In this document: positions 58,894 through 64,000 of the stretch, piece by piece
Layout: each line of letters opens with the position of its first letter
Numbering within the stretch: position 1 is the first letter of the stretch
NCBI RefSeq assembly: GCF_051414135.1
Contig: NZ_JBLKOA010000001.1
Coordinates: 1-64,000, forward strand
Source: Halovenus halobia
GTDB taxonomy: Archaea; Halobacteriota; Halobacteria; Halobacteriales; Haloarculaceae
DNA: 64,000 nt
Reading direction: 5' to 3'
Notes under the pieces: generated by a model
What the model saw: the letters and a program-made list of their open reading frames with translations, nothing else
Databases searched by the model: none
Told to the model about the DNA's origin: nothing
Translations under genes and position numbers: made by a program

Positions 58894-59484
58894 ATGGCAC
58901 AACTGGACGACACAGATTTAGAGATTCTGTCGCTGCTCGTCGAGAATGCTCGGCTGCCCTACAGCGAGATTGGCGAAGCGGTGGGGCTGTCCGGGCCAGC
59001 GGTTTCGGACCGCGTGACTCGGCTGAAGGAGGCGGGCGTCATCAACCACTTCACGGTCGATGTCGACCGCTCACAACTCCGGGCTGGCGTGCCGGTGTTG
59101 GTCAGCGTCGACCTGCCGCCCGGCACCCAGCAACACGTCCGCCAGCGATTGCGCGACGCCGACGGCGTCGAACACATCTTCGTCACCGCAGACGGCGAGG
59201 TGCAATTCTACGCCCGCGCCGAGGCCGAGAACGTCCGTGGGTGGGTCGAAACCCTGCTCGACGATATCGACGTTCGAGCGTACAGTGTCACGCTGGTCGA
59301 CGATGTCGAGTGGACGCCCTCCGTCGAGGGCGTGGAGTTCGCGTTGACCTGTGCCGAGTGCAACAACACCGTCGACAACGAGGGAGAAACCACCCGTATC
59401 GACGGCGAGGCGTATCACTTCTGCTGTTCGTCCTGTCTCTCTCGCTTTGAGAAGCGCTACCAACGGCTGGAGGAGGGGGTCTGA
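58894..59484 (+). CDS. Lrp/AsnC-type regulator with TRASH metal-sensing domain
   Basis: A 196-residue regulator. Residues 5-60 form a winged HTH (DDTDLEILSLLVENARLPYSEIGEAVGLS); the middle is a RAM-like beta domain (VPVLVSVDLPPGTQQHVRQRL, VTADGEVQFYARAEAE); the C-terminal TRASH domain is CAECNNTVDNEGETTRIDGEAYHFCCSSCLSRF, with the Cys set that binds metal. It resembles the archaeal CopT family, which senses copper and represses copA. The position beside copZ and copA supports this. Confidence 0.9.
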   Translation: MAQLDDTDLEILSLLVENARLPYSEIGEAVGLSGPAVSDRVTRLKEAGVINHFTVDVDRSQLRAGVPVLVSVDLPPGTQQHVRQRLRDADGVEHIFVTADGEVQFYARAEAENVRGWVETLLDDIDVRAYSVTLVDDVEWTPSVEGVEFALTCAECNNTVDNEGETTRIDGEAYHFCCSSCLSRFEKRYQRLEEGV

Positions 59485-59578
59485 GCCGAGAGTTTCATAT
59501 CGAAGTTTTTGATGTGGGCTGACCCGGGATATCTGAACGACAAACTCCCTAAACATAGAGACCGTAGTAATATGTACG

Positions 59579-62164
59579 ATGGCCACACGCAAATCCCAAC
59601 TCGATATTACGGGGATGTCCTGCGCCAACTGTTCGGCGACAATCGAGGACACCCTCGACACCCTCGACGGTGTTACGGAGGTTGACGCCAACTACGCCAC
59701 CGACGAGGGAACGGTCCAGTACGACCCGGAACGCGTCTCGCTCGGCGACATCTACGACGCAATCGACGAGGCTGGCTACGGCGCTGTCTCAGAGACGGTG
59801 ACAATCGCCATCACCGATATGACCTGTGCGAACTGCGCGGAGAGCAACGAGACCGCGCTGGAAGATACGCCGGGGGTCATCGACGCGGAGGTGAACTACG
59901 CCACCGACGAAGCGCAAGTGACCTACAACCCGGCCGATGTCTCGATGGACGCGCTGTACGACGCCATCGAGGACGCGGGCTACTCGCCAGTCCGCGAGGA
60001 TGGCGACGACTCGAGTGACGCTCGTGAGGCGGCCCGCGGCGAGGAACTCCGGAAACAGCGCCGACTCACGCTGTTCGGTGCTGCGCTGTCGGCCCCGCTA
60101 CTCGTCTTTATGGCCGACCACCTCCTCGGGCTGGGACTGTTCGGCGAACAAATTTTCGGCGTCCCCGTCGGGTGGGTCGCCTTCGCGCTTGCGACTCCTG
60201 TACAGGTGGGACTCGGCCGGCCGTTCTACGAGAACTCCTACACGGCGCTCGTCAAGAACCGCCGGGCCAATATGGACGTGCTCATCGCGCTGGGCTCCTC
60301 GACAGCGTACTTCTACTCGGTTGCGGTGTTGTCGGGCCTGATTGCCGGTGATCTGTACTTCGATACCGCGGCGCTCATCCTGGTGTTCATCACACTCGGA
60401 AACTACCTCGAAGCCCGGTCGAAGGGCCAGGCCGGCGAGGCACTCCGGCGATTGCTGGAGATGGAAGCTGACACGGCCACGCTGGTCGAGGACGGCACGG
60501 AGCGGGAGGTCCCACTGGAAGATATCGAGGTCGGTGACCGGATGAAAGTCCGGCCCGGCGAACAGATTCCCACCGACGGCGTTGTTGTCGACGGCCAGAG
60601 CGCAGTCGACGAGTCGATGGTCACCGGTGAGTCCGTTCCGGTCGAGAAGGCCGAGGGCGACGAGGTTGTTGGTTCGACGCTCAACGAGAACGGCGTACTG
60701 ATTGTCGAAGCGACGAAAGTCGGCAAGGATACCGCACTCCAGCAGATTGTCCAGACGGTCAAGGAAGCCCAGTCTCGCCAGCCCGATATCCAGAATTTGG
60801 CTGATCGGATTTCGGCGTATTTCGTTCCAGCGGTTATCGCCAACGCTGTCTTCTGGGGTATCGTCTGGTATCTGTTCCCGCAGACGCTCGCTGGATTCGT
60901 CGGCGCGCTTCCGTTGTGGGGTCAGGTCGCCGGCGGTCCCGCGGTTGTCGGCGGGACGGTCTCAGTGTTCGAGTTTGCCGTCGTTGTCTTCGCCTCGGCG
61001 GTGCTGATCGCCTGTCCCTGTGCGCTCGGACTCGCAACGCCCGCCGCAACGATGGTCGGCACGACGATTGGCGCGCAGAACGGTGTGCTGTTCAAAGGCG
61101 GTGACATCCTCGAACGCGCGAAGGATGTCGACACTGTGGTATTCGACAAGACGGGGACACTCACTAAAGGTGAGATGGAACTCACCGACATCGTCGTCTT
61201 CAACGAAGATGGCGAGCCAGCAGCCGGCGACGCAGCAGCAGACGGCGGCGAACTACTCGCTCGCGATAGTCTCTCAGAGGACGAACTGCTCCGCATCGTC
61301 GCCAGCGCCGAGAGTGGCAGTGAACATCCACTTGCCGAGGCAATTGTCGAGGGTGCGCGAGCGCGTGACCTCGACGTGACCGACCCCGAGGAGTTCGAGA
61401 ACATCCCCGGACAGGGGGTCAAAGCAACCGTCGACGGCGAAGAAGTCTTGGTCGGGAACCGTCGACTCCTCTCGGAGCACGGTATCGACGCCGGCCGCGC
61501 TACCGAGACGATGGAGCGCCTCGAACGCGAGGGCAAGACGGCGATGCTGGTCGCAGTCGGTGGTCGTCTCGTCGGTGCGGTCGCCGACGCTGACACGGTC
61601 AAAGAGAGCGCAAAAACAGCGGTGAGCCAACTGCGCGAGCGCGGACTCGAAGTGATGATGCTCACCGGCGACAACGAGCGGACCGCGCGGGCTGTGGCGG
61701 AAACAGTTGGGATCGACCCCGACAACGTTCGGGCAGGTGTGCTTCCCGAAGACAAATCAGACGCGGTCGAGGCGATTCAGGAAGACGGCCGCCGGGCGAT
61801 GATGGTCGGCGATGGCGTCAACGACGCGCCTGCGCTCGCGGTAGCATACGTTGGAACGGCAATCGGCAGCGGGACCGACGTGGCTATCGAGGCGGCAGAC
61901 GTGACGCTGATGCGCGACGACCCGGTCGATGTCCTCAGAGCAATCCGGATTTCGGAGGCAACACTGCAGAAAATCAAGCAGAATCTCGTCTGGGCACTCG
62001 GCTACAACACGTCGATGATTCCGCTGGCGTCGCTGGGCCTGCTCCAGCCCGTGCTGGCAGCAGGTGCGATGGCGATTTCATCGGTGTCGGTGCTCACGAA
62101 CAGTCTGCTCTTCCGCCGGTACTCACCTGATGAGGAGTACCAACTGCTCGGTCGGTTGCGGTGA
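59579..62164 (+). CDS. copA: copper-exporting P1B-type ATPase (CopA)
   Basis: An 861-residue Cu(I) efflux pump. Two N-terminal HMA domains carry SCANCS (about residue 14) and TCANCAES (about residue 84); a linker follows. The transmembrane CPC motif (IACPCALG) is near residue 479, typical for Cu+/Ag+ transport. The phosphorylation motif DKTGTLT is near 522; TGES, SGSEHPLAEA and GDGVNDAP complete the P-type set. It lies 95 nt after the Lrp/TRASH gene with its own A/T-rich promoter. All motifs intact. Confidence 0.95.
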   Translation: MATRKSQLDITGMSCANCSATIEDTLDTLDGVTEVDANYATDEGTVQYDPERVSLGDIYDAIDEAGYGAVSETVTIAITDMTCANCAESNETALEDTPGVIDAEVNYATDEAQVTYNPADVSMDALYDAIEDAGYSPVREDGDDSSDAREAARGEELRKQRRLTLFGAALSAPLLVFMADHLLGLGLFGEQIFGVPVGWVAFALATPVQVGLGRPFYENSYTALVKNRRANMDVLIALGSSTAYFYSVAVLSGLIAGDLYFDTAALILVFITLGNYLEARSKGQAGEALRRLLEMEADTATLVEDGTEREVPLEDIEVGDRMKVRPGEQIPTDGVVVDGQSAVDESMVTGESVPVEKAEGDEVVGSTLNENGVLIVEATKVGKDTALQQIVQTVKEAQSRQPDIQNLADRISAYFVPAVIANAVFWGIVWYLFPQTLAGFVGALPLWGQVAGGPAVVGGTVSVFEFAVVVFASAVLIACPCALGLATPAATMVGTTIGAQNGVLFKGGDILERAKDVDTVVFDKTGTLTKGEMELTDIVVFNEDGEPAAGDAAADGGELLARDSLSEDELLRIVASAESGSEHPLAEAIVEGARARDLDVTDPEEFENIPGQGVKATVDGEEVLVGNRRLLSEHGIDAGRATETMERLEREGKTAMLVAVGGRLVGAVADADTVKESAKTAVSQLRERGLEVMMLTGDNERTARAVAETVGIDPDNVRAGVLPEDKSDAVEAIQEDGRRAMMVGDGVNDAPALAVAYVGTAIGSGTDVAIEAADVTLMRDDPVDVLRAIRISEATLQKIKQNLVWALGYNTSMIPLASLGLLQPVLAAGAMAISSVSVLTNSLLFRRYSPDEEYQLLGRLR

Positions 62165-62172
62165 ATTTCGAC

Positions 62173-63636
62173 TTACTCGACTGGGACGGACAGTTCCAGG
62201 ACTGTTCCGGTTGGCTCGGCGTCTGAGACTGAGAAGTGTCCGCCTTCCTTGCTTACGACCCAGTAAATGAGCCAGATGCCGAGTCGGTCGGCGTGCTCCA
62301 GTGGCGTCTCGCCGTGACGCAGAACTTCGATTTCTTGATTCGGAATCCCTGGCCCGTTATCCGTAATCTCTACGTCAATCCAGTCGTCACGGCGTGCCAG
62401 GGAAATCTGTACCGCTGGCTCGCTGTTGTCGTTGTGTGTGGCTGCGTTCTCGAGCGCCTCCTCGATGGCCGTCATCAGCCCTGGAACACAGACCCTGTAG
62501 GACTCGTCCGTCTGTGTTAGCTCGAAGGTTGTGTCGGGGAACTGTTCCTCGAAGGCGTCGACCAACTGCTCGATCTGATGGTCGAGATGGACTGTCGGAG
62601 GGTCTACGTTCTCTGTGTCGAGCGTCTGCTCGATTTTCTGGACGGTATCTGTCAACCCTATCAGGTCGGCTGTTGCTTCTTCGATGTGTTCGACGGCTTC
62701 AGGTATCTCTTCGTCCCCAAACGCATCCCTGAGAATTGTGGTGTAGCCGTCGATGACGTTCATCTTGTTGCGGAGATTATGGCTGAGGACGCGGTTGAGG
62801 ACCTCGACGCGGCGTTCCTTGATTTTTCGGCTTGTGATATCTGCCTGAAAGCCTGCATAGTGGGTGACCGTTCCAGTGTCGTCTGTCAGGGGGGCGATAT
62901 CCAGTTTATTCCAGAATTTGCGACCGTTTTTGCTGTAGTTCAGGATGTCGACAGATACCGCCTCCTCCGCGTCGATAGCCGACCGAAGTGTTGCTGTCGT
63001 CTCGGTGCTAGTCTCTTCTCCCTGTAACCGTCGGCAGTCCGCTCCGACGATTTCGGTACCGTAGCCGGTCAGTTGCTCGAACTCGTCGTTGATGTACAAC
63101 AGCGGGTTGTCCTTGCCCTTTCGGTCAGCGATGGTGATCCCAACCGGTGCCTCGTCCATCGCTCGCTCCTTGAGTCTGAGGTCGTCGACCGTCTTTGTCA
63201 GTTCGCGCTCGCGGATGGCCAGCTGTGCGGCCGTCCGGCGGCGCTCGACGAGGTTGCTGATACGAGCGTGTAGTGTCTGTTTCTCTACGGGGAGGTCGAT
63301 GATGTCGTCGACGTACTCCCACGGCTCCCCGTCGATATCATCATTGCCTAGCAACAACACGAACGGGAGAAAAACGGCGCTTGCGGTATCTCGCTTGGAC
63401 TGGACCGTGCCAGCAACGCGGCGAAATTCGGCGGTGTCGAATAGACAGCAGTCGAACGGCCCTTGCAGGCGCTCGACATCAGTTGTCGTTTCGACCTGAT
63501 ACTGTTCACTCAGCGTCTCTGTAACGAGTTCCCTGTCACGACCCGGCTGCATAAATAGGAGAATCCGTGGTTCCGCCTCTGGTTCGCCAATCTCCGGCGG
63601 CGAACGCTCCGGTGGGGCAGACGGATCTGGCACCAT
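62173..63636 (-). CDS. LOV-domain sensor histidine kinase
   Basis: A 487-residue kinase. Residues 24-145 are receiver-like but lack a clear acceptor site. The PAS domain (about 165-285) has the LOV signature: YINDEFEQLTGYGTEIVG, then GADCRRLQGEET with the photoactive Cys at residue 201, and SKNGRKFWNKLDIAPL...GFQADIT. The HisKA-like helix carries SHNLRN; the ATPase has NAATHND, ITDNGPGIP and RLGIWLIY. This strongly suggests a flavin-binding blue-light (or redox) sensor. The ATPase lid looks short. It diverges from the KaiC-like gene with a shared promoter region. Confidence 0.87.
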   Translation of the reverse strand: MVPDPSAPPERSPPEIGEPEAEPRILLFMQPGRDRELVTETLSEQYQVETTTDVERLQGPFDCCLFDTAEFRRVAGTVQSKRDTASAVFLPFVLLLGNDDIDGEPWEYVDDIIDLPVEKQTLHARISNLVERRRTAAQLAIRERELTKTVDDLRLKERAMDEAPVGITIADRKGKDNPLLYINDEFEQLTGYGTEIVGADCRRLQGEETSTETTATLRSAIDAEEAVSVDILNYSKNGRKFWNKLDIAPLTDDTGTVTHYAGFQADITSRKIKERRVEVLNRVLSHNLRNKMNVIDGYTTILRDAFGDEEIPEAVEHIEEATADLIGLTDTVQKIEQTLDTENVDPPTVHLDHQIEQLVDAFEEQFPDTTFELTQTDESYRVCVPGLMTAIEEALENAATHNDNSEPAVQISLARRDDWIDVEITDNGPGIPNQEIEVLRHGETPLEHADRLGIWLIYWVVSKEGGHFSVSDAEPTGTVLELSVPVE

Positions 63637-63686
63637 TGTCGGAAAACTACCTGCTATACCCTACTAAACATTCGCAATTTATATAT

Positions 63687-63705
63687 CTCACACTCGAAGT
63701 GTGAG
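63687..63705. promoter_or_regulatory. palindrome upstream of the KaiC-like gene
   Basis: CTCACACT-CGA-AGTGTGAG is a perfect 8+3+8 dyad. A TATA-like TTTATATAT precedes it at 63678-63686, so the dyad covers the likely start of transcription toward the KaiC-like gene. The ATG follows at 63712. It may also affect the divergent LOV kinase. Confidence 0.6.
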
Positions 63706-63711
63706 TAGCTC

Positions 63712-64000
63712 ATGACTTCAGCAGTGACCGACCGCCTCTCGACTGGAGTCCTCGGACTCGACGAGGTGCTCCACGGCGGATTCATCGCAAACCGTAGTTA
63801 CATGCTCCGCGGACAGCCTGGCAGCGGCAAGACAATTCTGGGCTTTCACTTCCTTCAGGACGGGGTCGACTCGGGGGAGCAGACGCTGTTCATCAATCTC
63901 GAAGAGGACCTCGATGACCTCAAAGCCAACGCTGAGGCGCTCGGATTCGACACCGAGGCCATCGAGTTTCTCGACTTGAGTCCGACTGCAGACGTGTTCA
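63712..64000 (+). CDS. KaiC-like RecA-superfamily ATPase (partial)
   Basis: The first 96 residues of a KaiC/RecA-like protein; the gene runs off the window end. It starts MTSAVTDRLSTGVLGLDEVLHGGF and has the Walker A motif GQPGSGKTILG, then FINLEEDLDDLKANAEALG. This matches haloarchaeal KaiC-family proteins, which often partner with sensor kinases and regulators. It is divergent from the LOV kinase with 75 nt between them, so a light or clock-like signalling role is suggested; the second ATPase domain cannot be assessed. Confidence 0.88.
   Translation, partial: MTSAVTDRLSTGVLGLDEVLHGGFIANRSYMLRGQPGSGKTILGFHFLQDGVDSGEQTLFINLEEDLDDLKANAEALGFDTEAIEFLDLSPTADVF

Noticed and set aside
1..64000. 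CRISPR array, rRNA genes or complete insertion sequences
   Set aside because: No regularly spaced repeats, no rRNA-like sequence and no transposase motif (DDE or OrfB) were seen in any frame.

Overview
The window is a stretch of haloarchaeal (class Halobacteria) chromosome. The evidence is acidic proteins rich in D and E, GC-rich wobble positions in the core genes, and a set of archaeal marker genes: LonB, archaeal DnaG, NadM, the AglB oligosaccharyltransferase, isopentenyl phosphate kinase with mevalonate kinase, and archaeal RNase J. Many core genes have a TATA-like element about 25-30 nt before the start codon, as expected for leaderless haloarchaeal transcripts. I cannot name the genus.

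Layout. (1) 0.1-31.5 kb is core chromosome. It carries HtpX, a PanE-type reductase, a NifU-type scaffold, a RecJ-like DHH nuclease with a sugar-phosphatase neighbour, and an isoprenoid block (mvk, ipk, prenyl synthase) interleaved with RNase J. Next come a lone ABC ATPase, a thiolase with its DUF35 partner, a receiver-PAS-PAS histidine kinase, a CPBP membrane protease beside LonB, nadM, dnaG, Sir2, DUF92 and DUF368 membrane proteins, AglB and enoyl-CoA hydratase. It ends at a tRNA-Thr(GGT) gene. One ABC permease here is a decayed pseudogene.

(2) 31.5-55.7 kb is an integrated plasmid- or virus-like element of about 24 kb inserted at the tRNA-Thr gene. A 59-bp direct repeat (31526-31584 and 55681-55739) marks its ends. 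It carries a tyrosine integrase next to attL, several small regulators and zinc proteins (one split by a one-base frameshift), and a DUF6978-like/DUF1828-like pair. It also has a four-gene type I restriction-modification operon (hsdM-hsdS-hsdR-YgjP peptidase), a divergent TATA-binding-protein paralogue, a DUF6884-like/GIY-YIG-like pair, a HAD-like protein, a primase-like replication protein preceded by an A+T-rich region with short repeats, a ribbon-helix-helix repressor with a visible operator, and a group of membrane and DUF4145 genes.

(3) 55.74-58.5 kb is the remnant of an older element at the same site. It holds a third, 20-bp copy of the att core, the C-terminal part of a second integrase that has lost a catalytic arginine, and an AbiEi/AbiEii-like two-gene toxin-antitoxin candidate with a highly structured promoter.

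(4) 58.5-64 kb is core again: a copper module (CopZ chaperone, Lrp/TRASH regulator, CopA ATPase), then a histidine kinase whose PAS domain has the flavin-binding LOV signature, divergent from a KaiC-like ATPase that runs off the end.

The most distinctive parts are the stacked tRNA-Thr islands, the mobile TBP paralogue beside a type I RM operon, the toxin-antitoxin candidate with its dyad-plus-tandem-repeat promoter, and the LOV-kinase/KaiC-like pair sharing a palindromic promoter. Family names are from recognition of motifs and overall sequence; no database search was possible.
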